Positions 7,845-17,091 of a DNA stretch of 61,141 bases are shown one piece after another (the first letter of the stretch is position 1; every line of letters starts with the position of its first letter). The notes under the pieces are model-generated. The model had not been told where the DNA came from and did no database searches. It worked only from the letters and a program-made list of their open reading frames with translations. Source of the DNA: Pseudomonas mosselii (GTDB lineage Bacteria; Pseudomonadota; Gammaproteobacteria; Pseudomonadales; Pseudomonadaceae); contig NZ_QJRP01000027.1 of assembly GCF_003205295.1 (NCBI RefSeq), forward strand, positions 1 to 61,141. Reading direction: 5' to 3'. Position numbers and translations under genes: made by a program.

Positions 7845-8671
7845 TCGAACTCGCTCGTGGCTCTTTGAGCAAGATGGCGGTGCGCCTGGACGCACCGGTC
7901 GTTCAATACAGTTTCCGCCTGGATGACGCCGAGGTGCCGGTCAACCCGCTGATCGGCCAGTCGATCCGCCTGGAATACCTCGGCGCGATCCACTGCACCC
8001 ACTGCGGCAAACGCACCAAGACCAGCTTCAGCCAGGGGTACTGCTACCCGTGCATGACCAAGCTGGCCCAGTGCGATGTGTGCATCATGGCCCCGGAGAA
8101 ATGCCACTACGACGCCGGCACCTGCCGGGAGCCTTCGTGGGGCGAGCAGTTCTGCATGACCGACCACGTGGTCTACCTGGCCAACTCATCGGGCATCAAG
8201 GTCGGCATCACCCGCGCCACCCAGCTGCCCACCCGCTGGCTCGACCAGGGCGCCAGCCAGGCGCTGCCGATCATGCGCGTGGCCACCCGCCAGCAATCCG
8301 GGCTGGTCGAGGACGTGCTGCGCAGCCAGGTGCCGGACCGCACCAACTGGCGCGCGCTGCTCAAGGGCGACGCCGAGGTGCTCGACCTGCCGGCCATCCG
8401 CGAACAGATCTTCGACGCCTGCGCCGACGGCATCCGCGGCCTGCAGGAGCGCTTCGGCTTGCAGGCCATCCAGCCGTTGCCCGACGCCGAGGTGGTGCAG
8501 ATGCGCTACCCGGTCGAGGCTTACCCGAAAAAGATCGTCAGCTTCAACCTCGACAAGGACCCGGTCGTGGAAGGCACACTGTTGGGCATCAAGGGCCAGT
8601 ACCTGATCTTCGACACCGGCGTGATCAACATTCGCAAGTACACGGCCTACCAGCTGGCCGTGCTCCAGTAA
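7841..8671 (+). CDS. DUF2797 zinc-ribbon-like protein
   Basis: A protein of about 276 residues matching DUF2797. The N-terminal part carries cysteine pairs (CTHCGKRTK, CYPC, CDVC, C...C) that look like one or two zinc-binding ribbons. These are followed by VVYLANSSGIKVGITRATQLPTRW, which resembles a GIY-YIG-like beta-hairpin (VYLA...KVGIT). Nuclease-like chemistry is only an inference. I chose TTG 7841, which overlaps the yeaC stop (TTGA) and suggests coupling. ATG 7874 is the alternative, giving 265 residues. Neither has a strong Shine-Dalgarno. Confidence 0.8.
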   Translation: MIELARGSLSKMAVRLDAPVVQYSFRLDDAEVPVNPLIGQSIRLEYLGAIHCTHCGKRTKTSFSQGYCYPCMTKLAQCDVCIMAPEKCHYDAGTCREPSWGEQFCMTDHVVYLANSSGIKVGITRATQLPTRWLDQGASQALPIMRVATRQQSGLVEDVLRSQVPDRTNWRALLKGDAEVLDLPAIREQIFDACADGIRGLQERFGLQAIQPLPDAEVVQMRYPVEAYPKKIVSFNLDKDPVVEGTLLGIKGQYLIFDTGVINIRKYTAYQLAVLQ

Positions 8672-8684
8672 AAGGATCGTCACC

Positions 8685-11342
8685 ATGCGTACCGAACAAC
8701 CGCAAGTGATCTACCTCAAGGACTATCAGGCCCCCGAGTACCTGATCGACGAGACCCACCTGACCTTCGAACTGTTCGAGGACCACAGCCTGGTCCATGC
8801 GCAGCTGGTCATGCGCCGCAACCCCGAGCGCGGCGCCGGCCTGCCGCCGCTGGTGCTCGATGGCCAGCACCTGGAGCTGCTGGGCGTGCAGTTGGACGAC
8901 CAGGCGCTGGGCGCCGACGACTACCAGCTCGACGACGACAGCCTCACCGTGCAGCCGAAGGGCGAGCGCTTCACCCTGGACACCAGCGTGAAGATCCACC
9001 CGGAGAGCAACACCGCGCTGGAAGGCCTGTACAAGTCCGGCAAGATGTTCTGCACCCAGTGCGAGGCCGAGGGCTTTCGCAAGATCACCTACTACCTCGA
9101 CCGCCCGGATGTGATGAGCACCTTCACCACCACGGTGATCGCCGAGCAGCATCGCTATCCGGTGCTGTTGTCCAACGGCAACCCGGTCGGCAGCGGCCCG
9201 GGCGAGGACGGCCGCCACTGGGCGACCTGGGAAGACCCGTTCAAGAAGCCGGCCTACCTGTTCGCCCTGGTGGCCGGTGACCTCTGGTGCAAGGAAGACA
9301 CGTTCGTTCGCCAGTCAGGCCGCGATGTGACCCTGCGCATCTATGTCGAGCCGGAAAACCTCGACAAGTGCGACCACGCCATGGTCAGCCTGAAGAAGTC
9401 CATGCGCTGGGACGAGGAAGTCTACGGTCGCGAGTACGACCTGGACATCTTCATGATCGTCGCGGTCAACGACTTCAACATGGGCGCCATGGAAAACAAG
9501 GGCCTGAACATCTTCAACTCCAGCTGTGTGCTGGCCCGCGCCGAGACCGCCACCGACGCCGCCCACCAGCGGGTCGAGGGTGTGGTCGCCCACGAGTACT
9601 TCCACAACTGGTCGGGCAACCGCGTGACCTGCCGCGACTGGTTCCAGCTGTCGCTCAAGGAAGGCTTCACGGTGTACCGCGACGCCGAGTTCAGCGCCGA
9701 CATGAACTCGCGCACGGTCAAGCGCATCGAGGATGTCGCCTACCTGCGCACCCACCAGTTCGCCGAGGATGCCGGCCCCATGGCCCACCCGGTGCGCCCG
9801 GCGAGCTTCATCGAGATCTCCAACTTCTACACCCTGACCGTGTACGAGAAGGGCGCCGAGGTCGTGGGCATGGTCCACACCCTGCTGGGCGCCGAGGGCT
9901 TCCGCAAGGGCAGCGACCTGTACTTCGAGCGTCATGACGGCCAGGCGGTGACCACCGACGACTTCATCAAGGCCATGGAAGACGCCAACGGCGTCGACCT
10001 GACCCAGTTCAAGCGCTGGTACAGCCAGGCCGGCACGCCGCGCCTGGAAGTCAGCGAGGCCTATGACGCCGCTGCGCAGACCTACAGCCTGACCTTCCGC
10101 CAGAGCTGCCCGCAGACCCCGGACAAGGTCGAGAAACTGCCGTTCGTGATCCCGGTGGCCCTGGGCCTGCTGGACGCCGAAGGCAACGACCTGCCGCTGC
10201 GCCTGGTGGGCGAGGCGCAGGCCGTCGGCAGCAGCCGCGTGCTGTCGGTGACCGAGGCCGAGCAGACCTTCACCTTCGAGGGGATCAAGGCCAAGCCGCT
10301 GCCGTCGCTGCTGCGCGGCTTCAGCGCGCCGGTCAAGCTGAGCTTCCCGTACGACCGCGACCAGCTGATGTTCCTCATGCAGCACGACAGCGACGGCTTC
10401 AACCGCTGGGAAGCCGGTCAGCAACTGTCGGTGCAGGTGTTGCAGGAACTGATCGGCCAGCACCAGCGCGGCGAAGCGCTCACGCTTGACCAGCGCCTGA
10501 TCACCGCCCTGGGCACCGTGCTCGGCAATGCGTCGCTGGACCCCGCCATGGTCGCCGAGATGCTTTCGCTGCCGGGCGAGGCGTACCTCACCGAAATCAG
10601 CCAGGTGGCCGATGTCGATGCGATCCACGCCGCCCGCGAGTTCGCCCGCCAGCAGATCGCCGAGCAGCTGTTCGACGCCCTGTGGGCGCGCTACCAGGCC
10701 AACCGCGAGGCCTCGCGCAAAACCGCCTATGTGGCCTCGGCCGAGCATTTCGCCCGCCGCAGCCTGCAGAACATCGCCCTGTCGTACCTGATGCTGACCG
10801 GCAAGACGCCGGTGCTCGAGGCGACCCTGGAGCAGTTCGAGCACTGCGACAACATGACCGAGCGCCTCACCGCCCTGGCGGTGTTGGTCAATTCGCCGTT
10901 CGAAGCCGAGCGGGCCAAGGCGCTGGAAGCCTTCGCCGAGCACTTCAAGGACAACCCGCTGGTCATGGACCAGTGGTTCAGCGTGCAGGCGGCCAGCACC
11001 TTGCCGGGCGGCCTGGCACGGGTCCAGGCGTTGATGGAGCACCCGGCCTTCACCCTGAAGAACCCGAACAAGGTGCGTGCGCTGATCGGTGGTTTCGCCG
11101 GGCAGAACCTGGTCAACTTCCACGCCGCCGATGGTTCGGGTTATCGCTTCCTGGCGGACCTGGTGATCAAGCTCAATGCGCTCAATCCGCAGATCGCTTC
11201 GCGTCAACTCGCACCGCTGACCCGCTGGCGCAAATATGACGACAAGCGCCAGGCGTTGATGAAGGGCGAGCTGGAGCGGATTCTCGCGTCCGGGGCGCTG
11301 TCCAGCGATGTGTATGAGGTGGTGAGCAAGAGCTTGGCGTAA
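8685..11342 (+). CDS. pepN: Aminopeptidase N
   Basis: An 885-residue M1-family zinc aminopeptidase, cytoplasmic, releasing N-terminal residues during peptide turnover. The substrate-recognition motif GAMEN is at 267-271. The zinc site HEYFH is at 303-307, with the third ligand Glu at about 326 in LKEGFT, and the catalytic Tyr lies in the region of NFYTLTVYEKGAE. Length and domain order match E. coli PepN. It follows the DUF2797 gene by 13 bases, with AAGGA as ribosome-binding site, and is probably the last gene of the nadK operon. A REP pair follows its stop. Confidence 0.97.
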   Translation: MRTEQPQVIYLKDYQAPEYLIDETHLTFELFEDHSLVHAQLVMRRNPERGAGLPPLVLDGQHLELLGVQLDDQALGADDYQLDDDSLTVQPKGERFTLDTSVKIHPESNTALEGLYKSGKMFCTQCEAEGFRKITYYLDRPDVMSTFTTTVIAEQHRYPVLLSNGNPVGSGPGEDGRHWATWEDPFKKPAYLFALVAGDLWCKEDTFVRQSGRDVTLRIYVEPENLDKCDHAMVSLKKSMRWDEEVYGREYDLDIFMIVAVNDFNMGAMENKGLNIFNSSCVLARAETATDAAHQRVEGVVAHEYFHNWSGNRVTCRDWFQLSLKEGFTVYRDAEFSADMNSRTVKRIEDVAYLRTHQFAEDAGPMAHPVRPASFIEISNFYTLTVYEKGAEVVGMVHTLLGAEGFRKGSDLYFERHDGQAVTTDDFIKAMEDANGVDLTQFKRWYSQAGTPRLEVSEAYDAAAQTYSLTFRQSCPQTPDKVEKLPFVIPVALGLLDAEGNDLPLRLVGEAQAVGSSRVLSVTEAEQTFTFEGIKAKPLPSLLRGFSAPVKLSFPYDRDQLMFLMQHDSDGFNRWEAGQQLSVQVLQELIGQHQRGEALTLDQRLITALGTVLGNASLDPAMVAEMLSLPGEAYLTEISQVADVDAIHAAREFARQQIAEQLFDALWARYQANREASRKTAYVASAEHFARRSLQNIALSYLMLTGKTPVLEATLEQFEHCDNMTERLTALAVLVNSPFEAERAKALEAFAEHFKDNPLVMDQWFSVQAASTLPGGLARVQALMEHPAFTLKNPNKVRALIGGFAGQNLVNFHAADGSGYRFLADLVIKLNALNPQIASRQLAPLTRWRKYDDKRQALMKGELERILASGALSSDVYEVVSKSLA

Positions 11343-11353
11343 GCTGGGTAGAT

Positions 11354-11478
11354 ATTGGGGCTGCTGCGCAGCCCATCGCGACGCACGGCCGCTCCCACAG
11401 GATATGCACCAGTTCTGCCCTGGCGCCATCCCTGTGGGAGCGGCCTTGCGTCGCGATGGGCCGCACGGCGGCCCCAAT
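11354..11478. repeat. REP inverted pair (GGCCTTGCGTCGCGA class)
   Basis: Two extragenic palindromes in opposite orientation flank a roughly 30-base spacer just after pepN. The shared core is CCTGTGGGAGCGGCC. The arms GGGGCTGCTGCGCAGCCC and GGGCCGCACGGCGGCCCC form additional hairpins. They may stabilise or terminate the pepN mRNA. Confidence 0.9.
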
Positions 11479-11634
11479 TGTTCTTGTGGTTAACAAAACA
11501 TAACGTCCCGCTCGTTGTGTTCCGCCGAACATCCCCGATACGATGGCCCGAAGCTATTCCAGGGCTCTGGAACAGGGTTTTCGCAGTACCTGGCAATAGA
11601 TTGACCCAGCACAAGAACACAACAGGGGGCAGTC

Positions 11635-12651
11635 ATGAGAGAGCGGGCAAGGGCACGCTACAGCCTGGCGGCCAGCGCGATGCTGGCGCTGACGCTGGGT
11701 ATCGGGGCCGGGCATGTCCTGGCGGCGGTGGCCGCCGAGCAATACTCGGTGGAGTCGGCCAAGGCCAGTCAGAGCCTGTTGATCGGCGCTACCCATGCCG
11801 GGCAACGCCTGGTGGTGGTCGGCGACCGCGGCCACATTCTGTTCTCCGACGACCAGGGCAAGACCTGGACCCAGGCCCGGGTCCCCACCCGGCAGCTACT
11901 CACCGCCGTGTTCTTCCTCGACGACAAGCGCGGCTGGGCCGTCGGCCACGACGCGCAGATCCTCGCCAGCAGCGACGGCGGCGCGACCTGGAGCAAGCAA
12001 TTCGAAGACCTGTCCCGCGAGGCACCCTTGCTCGATGTACGCTTCCTCGACCCGCAGCACGGCTTCGCCGTGGGCGCCTACGGTGCCTTGCTGGAAACCC
12101 TTGATGGCGGCCAGCACTGGCAGGACGTCGCCGAGCGCCTGGACAACCCCGACCAACTGCACCTCAACGCGATCACCCAGGTGAAGGATGCCGGCCTGTT
12201 CATCGTCGGCGAGCAGGGCGGCATGTTCCGTTCCAGCGACGCAGGCCAGAGCTGGACCAAGGTCCAGGGCCCCTACGAGGGCTCGCTGTTCGGCGTGATC
12301 GGCACCGCCCAGCCCAACACCCTGCTGGCCTACGGCCTGCGCGGCAACCTGTTCCGCTCCAGCGATTTCGGCGACAGCTGGCAGCCGATCGAGCTGAAGG
12401 CCGAACGCGGTCCGCTCGAATTCGGCCTGGCAAGCGCTACGCTTCTCGAAGACGGCAGCCTGGTGCTGGTCGGCAACGGCGGCAGCGTGCTGCGCAGCCA
12501 TGACGACGGGCAGAGCTTCAGCGTGCGCAACCGCGCCGACCGCATCGCCCTGTCGGGCGTCAGCGGCCTGGGGGGTGGCGGCCTGCTGCTGGTCGGGCAA
12601 GGGGGCGTGCACCTGGCCTCGGCCGACGGTACCCAGGAGGCGCGTCCATGA
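11635..12651 (+). CDS. YCF48/BNR-repeat protein, exported, partner of an RND transporter
   Basis: A 338-residue protein with an N-terminal signal peptide (basic MRERARAR, a hydrophobic stretch, cleavage likely after the AAVAA region). The mature part is a beta-propeller of the Ycf48/BNR type. S-D-(D/A)-G-x-(T/S)-W boxes recur: SDDQGKTWTQ, SSDGGATWSK, SSDAGQSWTK, SSDFGDSWQP and SHDDGQSF. In photosynthetic organisms Ycf48 aids photosystem assembly; here it more likely scaffolds or loads the exporter encoded next. Its TGA overlaps the ATG of the RND gene (ATGA), implying stoichiometric co-expression. GGGGG precedes the ATG. Confidence 0.88.
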   Translation: MRERARARYSLAASAMLALTLGIGAGHVLAAVAAEQYSVESAKASQSLLIGATHAGQRLVVVGDRGHILFSDDQGKTWTQARVPTRQLLTAVFFLDDKRGWAVGHDAQILASSDGGATWSKQFEDLSREAPLLDVRFLDPQHGFAVGAYGALLETLDGGQHWQDVAERLDNPDQLHLNAITQVKDAGLFIVGEQGGMFRSSDAGQSWTKVQGPYEGSLFGVIGTAQPNTLLAYGLRGNLFRSSDFGDSWQPIELKAERGPLEFGLASATLLEDGSLVLVGNGGSVLRSHDDGQSFSVRNRADRIALSGVSGLGGGGLLLVGQGGVHLASADGTQEARP

Positions 12652-15041
12652 CCAGCCGGGAGAGCTTCGACATGCAGCACAAGGACAAGGCCACCCTGCT
12701 GGAACGCCTGATCTTCAACAACCGCCCCATCGTCATCGCCATCTGCGTGCTGGTGAGCATCTTCCTGTTCTGGCAGGCCACGCAGATCCGCCCCTCCACC
12801 AGCTTCGAGAAGATGATTCCGCTGCAGCATCCGTTCATCGAACAGATGCTCGAGCACCGCAACGACCTGGCCAACCTCGGCAACACCGTGCGTGTGTCGG
12901 TGGAGTCGACCAAGGGTGACATCTTCGACAAGGACTACATGGAGACCCTGCGTCAGATCCATGACGAGGTGTTCTACATCCCCGGCGTCGACCGCGCGGG
13001 GCTGAAGTCGCTGTGGAGCCCCAGCGTGCGCTGGAGCGAGGTCACTGAAGAAGGCTTCTCCGGCGGCGAGGTGATCCCCAACACCTACAACGGATCCCAG
13101 GACAGCCTCGACACCTTGCGCGACAACGTGCTCAAGTCCGGGCAGGTCGGGCGCCTGGTGGCCAACAACTTCAAGTCCAGCATCATCGATATCCCGCTGC
13201 TGGAAAGCTACCCCGACCCGCAGGACCCGGGGCGCCAGGTAAAGCTCGACTACCAGCAGTTCTCGCACCAGCTGGAAGAGAAGATCCGCGACAAGTTCCA
13301 GGCGCAGAACCCCGACGTGAAGATCCATATCGTCGGCTTCGCCAAGAAGGTCGGCGACCTGATCGACGGCCTGGTGATGGTGGCGATGTTCTTCGGCGTG
13401 GCGCTGGTGATCACTTGGGCGCTGCTGTACTGGTTCACCTGGTGCATCCGCAGCACCATCGCCGTGCTCATCACCACCCTGGTGGCGGTGGTCTGGCAAC
13501 TGGGGCTGATGCATGCGGTGGGCTTCGGCCTGGATCCGTACTCGATGCTGGTGCCGTTCCTGATCTTCGCCATCGGCATCTCCCACGGGGTGCAGAAGAT
13601 CAACGGCATCGCCCTGCAGTCGAGCGATGCCGACAACGCCCTGACCGCAGCGCGGCGCACCTTCCGCCAGCTGTTCCTGCCGGGGATGATCGCCATCCTC
13701 GCCGACGCCGTGGGCTTCATCACCCTGCTGATCATCGACATCGGGGTAATCCGCGAGCTGGCCATCGGCGCCTCGATCGGTGTGGCGGTGATCGTCTTCA
13801 CTAACCTGATCCTGCTGCCGGTGGCGATCAGCTACGTCGGCATCAGCCAGAAGGCTATCGCCCGCAGCAAGAAGGACGCTACCCGCGAGCACCCGTTCTG
13901 GCGCCTGCTGTCCAACTTCGCCAGCGCCAAGGTGGCGCCGGTGTCGGTGGTGCTGGCGCTGCTGGCCTTCGCCGGCGGCCTCTGGTACAGCCAGAACCTG
14001 AAGATCGGCGACCTCGACCAGGGCGCGCCGGAGCTGCGCCCGGACTCGCGCTACAACCAGGACAACAGCTTCATCATCAGCAACTACTCGACCAGTTCCG
14101 ACGTGCTGGTGATCATGGTCAAGACCCCGGCCGAGAGCTGCTCGATCCACTCGACCATGGCGCCGATCGACGAGTTGATGTGGACCATGGACAACACCCC
14201 GGGGGTGCAGTCGACCATCTCCCTGGTAACCGTGTCGAAACAGGTCATCAAGGGCATGAACGAGGGCAGCCTGAAATGGGAGACCCTGTCGCGCAACCCG
14301 GACATCCTCAACAACTCCATCGCCCGCGCCGACGGCCTGTACAACGCCGACTGCTCGCTGGCGCCGGTGCTGGTGTTCCTCAACGACCACAAGGCCGAGA
14401 CCCTGGAGCGGGTCACCGCCGCGGCCAAGGCCTTTGCCGACAGCCACAACAAGGACGGCCTGCAGTTCCTCCTGGCGGCGGGTAACGCCGGCATCGAGGC
14501 GGCCACCAACGAGGTGATCAAGTCGGCCGAGCTGACCATCCTCATCCTGGTCTACATCTGCGTGGCGGTGATGTGCATGATCACCTTCCGCTCCTTCGCC
14601 GCGACGCTGTGCATCGTCCTGCCGCTGGTGCTGACCTCGGTGCTGGGCAACGCGCTGATGGCGTTCATGGGCATCGGCGTGAAGGTCGCCACGCTGCCGG
14701 TGGTGGCGCTGGGCGTGGGCATTGGCGTGGACTACGGCATCTACATCTACAGCCGCCTGGAGAGCTTCCTGCGCGCCGGCCTGCCGTTGCAGGAGGCCTA
14801 CTACGAAACCCTGCGCTCCACCGGCAAGGCAGTGCTGTTCACCGGCCTGTGCCTGGCCATCGGCGTGTGCACCTGGATCTTCTCGGCCATCAAGTTCCAG
14901 GCCGACATGGGCCTGATGCTGACCTTCATGCTGTTGTGGAACATGTTCGGCGCCCTGTGGCTGCTGCCGGCGCTGGCGCGGTTCCTGATCAAGCCTGAGA
15001 AGCTGGCGGGCAAGGAAGGCGGGTCGATCTTCGCTCACTGA
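12648..15041 (+). CDS. RND-superfamily exporter (MMPL-like)
   Basis: A 797-residue inner-membrane protein. It has one N-terminal helix (VIAICVLVSIFLFW), a large periplasmic loop to about residue 230, and a five-helix sterol-sensing-like bundle. A second periplasmic loop to about residue 620 and a matching C-terminal bundle follow. This duplicated plan is that of RND/MMPL exporters. It has no visible outer-membrane channel or membrane-fusion partner nearby, which fits the hopanoid/lipid-export type of RND proteins more than drug pumps; the substrate is unknown. An alternative start is ATG 12672 (MQHKDK). It is coupled to the YCF48 gene upstream, and a REP pair follows the stop. Confidence 0.9.
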   Translation: MTSRESFDMQHKDKATLLERLIFNNRPIVIAICVLVSIFLFWQATQIRPSTSFEKMIPLQHPFIEQMLEHRNDLANLGNTVRVSVESTKGDIFDKDYMETLRQIHDEVFYIPGVDRAGLKSLWSPSVRWSEVTEEGFSGGEVIPNTYNGSQDSLDTLRDNVLKSGQVGRLVANNFKSSIIDIPLLESYPDPQDPGRQVKLDYQQFSHQLEEKIRDKFQAQNPDVKIHIVGFAKKVGDLIDGLVMVAMFFGVALVITWALLYWFTWCIRSTIAVLITTLVAVVWQLGLMHAVGFGLDPYSMLVPFLIFAIGISHGVQKINGIALQSSDADNALTAARRTFRQLFLPGMIAILADAVGFITLLIIDIGVIRELAIGASIGVAVIVFTNLILLPVAISYVGISQKAIARSKKDATREHPFWRLLSNFASAKVAPVSVVLALLAFAGGLWYSQNLKIGDLDQGAPELRPDSRYNQDNSFIISNYSTSSDVLVIMVKTPAESCSIHSTMAPIDELMWTMDNTPGVQSTISLVTVSKQVIKGMNEGSLKWETLSRNPDILNNSIARADGLYNADCSLAPVLVFLNDHKAETLERVTAAAKAFADSHNKDGLQFLLAAGNAGIEAATNEVIKSAELTILILVYICVAVMCMITFRSFAATLCIVLPLVLTSVLGNALMAFMGIGVKVATLPVVALGVGIGVDYGIYIYSRLESFLRAGLPLQEAYYETLRSTGKAVLFTGLCLAIGVCTWIFSAIKFQADMGLMLTFMLLWNMFGALWLLPALARFLIKPEKLAGKEGGSIFAH

Positions 15042-15059
15042 CCAAGGCGGCAGTAGAGT

Positions 15060-15133
15060 CTGTGGGAGCGGGTTTACCCGCGAATACGATGGTGCACTCA
15101 CCGACGCATTCGCGGGTAAACCCGCTCCCACAG
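15060..15133. repeat. REP inverted pair (GGGTTTACCCGC class)
   Basis: CTGTGGGAGCGGGTTTACCC and its reverse complement face each other around a 22-base spacer, between the RND gene and the small gene at 15177. This is the classic P. putida-type extragenic palindrome. Confidence 0.95.
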
Positions 15134-15176
15134 CGTATACTGTCGGCTCTTTTTTCCATCGGTAATCTCTCGTCCC

Positions 15177-15467
15177 ATGTCCACCCTCGCCACCGCCCTC
15201 GCATCCTGCGACATGCTCCTGATCGACGGCCTGCACGCCTTCGACTTCACCTTCGACGCATCCGGCCTCACCATCGAGTGCATGGATGGCCGCCAGCTGC
15301 GTCGCTGGACCTTCACCCCCGACCAGATCAGCGCCGCCACCGGCGCGGGCGACGATTGGAGCCTGGCCAGTGACGAAGGCGAGCATCGTCTAGTCTGTAT
15401 GAGTGCCTTTCGTGCCCCGGATGAAGAAGACGATGAACAGGAAATGGACACGCCTGCTGACCGCTAG
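15177..15467 (+). CDS. Small acidic conserved protein (DUF5629-like)
   Basis: A 96-residue acidic soluble protein without signal peptide or membrane segment. The core MLLIDGLHAFDFTFDASGLTIE followed by a beta-rich segment resembles a Pseudomonas-restricted family I remember as DUF5629; the family name is from memory. The C-terminus is a strongly acidic tail (DEEDDEQEMD). The 3' end overlaps the lactonase-family gene by up to 47 bases in another frame, suggesting the two are cotranscribed. Function is unknown. No strong ribosome-binding site is visible. Confidence 0.7.
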   Translation: MSTLATALASCDMLLIDGLHAFDFTFDASGLTIECMDGRQLRRWTFTPDQISAATGAGDDWSLASDEGEHRLVCMSAFRAPDEEDDEQEMDTPADR

Positions 15468-16563
15468 CCTCATGGCTTTGTCAGTTAACGCCCAGGCCGC
15501 CACGTTGCTGGTAGGCAGCTACACCGACAACGGCAGCGAAGGGATCTACCGCTACGACTTCGACTCCCGCACAGGCCAGATCGACGCCAAGCCCCGGCAA
15601 GTGGTCAAGAGCGTCAGCCCCTCGTGGCTGGTGCTGTCCGCCGACCAGCGCCAGTTGTTCGCGGTCAATGAAATGCCCAAGGGCCAGGTCAGCAGTTTCT
15701 CGCTGGGCAAGCAGGGCGAGATCAAGCTGCTGAACCAGGTGCCCAGCCAGGGCGACGAGCCGACCCACGCCAGCCTCAGCCACGACCAGCGCTACCTGTT
15801 CGTTGCCAACTACGCCGTTGCCCCCGACCCCGGTGGCAGCCTGGTGGTGATCCCGGTGGCCCGGGACGGCAAGCTAAAGCCGGTGGTGCAGCAGGCCCGG
15901 CACGCACCGAGCAAGGTCAACCCCGAACGCCAGGCCGGTGCCCATGTGCATTCGCTGGTGTTGTCGCCCGATGGCCGCCACCTGTACGCCAGCGACCTGG
16001 GCGCCGACAAGGTGTTCATCTACCGCTACGACGGCGCCAGCCCCGAGCATCCGTTGAGCCCGGCGATCCCGCCCGCGGTCGAGTTGCCTCCAGGCAGCGG
16101 GCCACGTCACCTGCTGTTCGACGCCAAGGGCCGGCATGCCTACCTGACCCTGGAGATGAGCGCCGAGGTGGTAGTGTTCGATGTGCAGGACGGCGCGCTG
16201 ACCCTGCGCCAGCGCCTGCCGCTGACCGAGAGCACGGAAGCTGCGGCGAAGGCCGCAGGCGGCCTGCACCTGTCGGCCGATGGACGTTTCCTGTATGTCA
16301 GCAACCGTGGCACAGCCAACGAGGTCGTGGTGTATGCCGTGGGCAAGGACGATGGCCGGCTCACCCTGCTGCAGCGACGTTCGGTGGAGGGCGACCATCC
16401 TCGGGAGTTTGCCCTCGATCCGGATGGCAACTACCTGCTGGTGGCGAACCAGAAGAGCAACCAGATCGTGGTCATGCACCGCGATCCGCGCAGCGGCAAG
16501 CTGGGGGATACGGTGCAGAAGCTGCCCCAGCAGGCGCCTTCGGACCTCAAATTTCTGGAGTGA
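15421..16563 (+). CDS. Exported lactonase-fold beta-propeller protein (6-phosphogluconolactonase YbhE-like)
   Basis: About 380 residues, with a signal peptide (MNRKWTRLLTASLMALSVNAQA, likely cut after AQA) and a seven-bladed propeller of the Lactonase family (PF10282). Typical blades include LLVGSYTDNGSEGIYRYDFD, HASLSHDQRYLFVANY, HVHSLVLSPDGRHLYASDLGADKVFIYRYD and GGLHLSADGRFLYVSNRG. Cytoplasmic relatives hydrolyse 6-phosphogluconolactone, but the signal peptide here argues for a periplasmic, different substrate. Possible starts are GTG 15403, ATG 15421 and ATG 15433; the last gives the most compact signal peptide. A REP pair follows. Confidence 0.85.
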   Translation: MKKTMNRKWTRLLTASLMALSVNAQAATLLVGSYTDNGSEGIYRYDFDSRTGQIDAKPRQVVKSVSPSWLVLSADQRQLFAVNEMPKGQVSSFSLGKQGEIKLLNQVPSQGDEPTHASLSHDQRYLFVANYAVAPDPGGSLVVIPVARDGKLKPVVQQARHAPSKVNPERQAGAHVHSLVLSPDGRHLYASDLGADKVFIYRYDGASPEHPLSPAIPPAVELPPGSGPRHLLFDAKGRHAYLTLEMSAEVVVFDVQDGALTLRQRLPLTESTEAAAKAAGGLHLSADGRFLYVSNRGTANEVVVYAVGKDDGRLTLLQRRSVEGDHPREFALDPDGNYLLVANQKSNQIVVMHRDPRSGKLGDTVQKLPQQAPSDLKFLE

Positions 16564-16591
16564 TCATCCCCCCCGCCGGGTCGCCTCGCCC

Positions 16592-16713
16592 CCTGTGGGA
16601 GCGGCCTTGCGTCGCGAAAGGGCTGCGTAGCAGCCCCAGAATTTCAGCGTTGACGCAAAAATCGCCGGGGCCGCTGAGCGGCCCTTTCGCGACGCAAGGC
16701 CGCTCCCACAGGG
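16592..16713. repeat. REP inverted pair (GGCCTTGCGTCGCGA class)
   Basis: CCTGTGGGAGCGGCCTTGCG and its inverted mate flank about 40 bases after the lactonase-family gene. The internal arms GGGCTGCGTAGCAGCCC and GGGGCCGCTGAGCGGCCC make further hairpins. Confidence 0.93.
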
Positions 16714-16851
16714 GGGGGCGCGTCCAATTATCGATAGGCGTGATAATCGCTACTGCTGCAATGAATTTCAGTGGTCGAGTCCATCGGCGTAAGTTTTGAC
16801 CCAAGGCCCCCGACGGGCCAACGTCAACCACCGAAGTCGAGGTCAGCCCAC

Positions 16852-17031
16852 ATGAACTTCAATCTCTTCCCGGTCATCGCCGCTTCCGCCATTTCCGCCT
16901 CCGTCGTACTGCCGGCCCATGCCCAGGTCCAGGTTTCCGAGCATAAGTCCTCAGTCCAGAGCTATACCCAGAAGTACCTGCAGCAGAGCGCCAACTTCTA
17001 CGCGGCCCTGGATCATAAGGCGCAGCACTGA
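16852..17031 (+). CDS. Small exported protein of unknown function
   Basis: A 59-residue ORF. The first 24 or so residues form a good Sec signal peptide (MNFNLFPVIAASAISASVVL, then PAHA cleavage site). The mature peptide would be only about 35 residues, polar and rich in Q, S, H and Y (VQVSEHKSSVQSYTQKYL...). Codon use fits the genome, and a GAGG sequence lies 9 bases before the ATG. I recall similar short Pseudomonas proteins but no function. A REP pair lies upstream. A perfect hairpin immediately downstream is probably its terminator. Confidence 0.65.
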   Translation: MNFNLFPVIAASAISASVVLPAHAQVQVSEHKSSVQSYTQKYLQQSANFYAALDHKAQH

Positions 17032-17047
17032 ATTGACCTGGTCGCGG

Positions 17048-17091
17048 ACCCGGATCCCCAAAGGCGTTCAGACGCCTTTGGGGATCCGGGT
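17048..17091. terminator. 20-bp perfect hairpin, probable bidirectional terminator
   Basis: Arms 17048-17067 and 17072-17091 are exact reverse complements with a TCAG loop, and one more G-C pair can be added outside. It lies between the convergent small exported protein gene and RNase T2 gene, and its right arm is the coding end of the RNase (the residues TRIPKGV and the stop). There is no clear T run on either side, so termination could instead be processing-based. Confidence 0.7.

Noticed and set aside
12330..15386. A 1018-codon open frame on the minus strand opposite the RND exporter and YCF48 genes
   Set aside because: It is rich in H, Q, G, A and V, lacks any recognisable domain, and is an antisense shadow caused by high third-position GC in the real genes.
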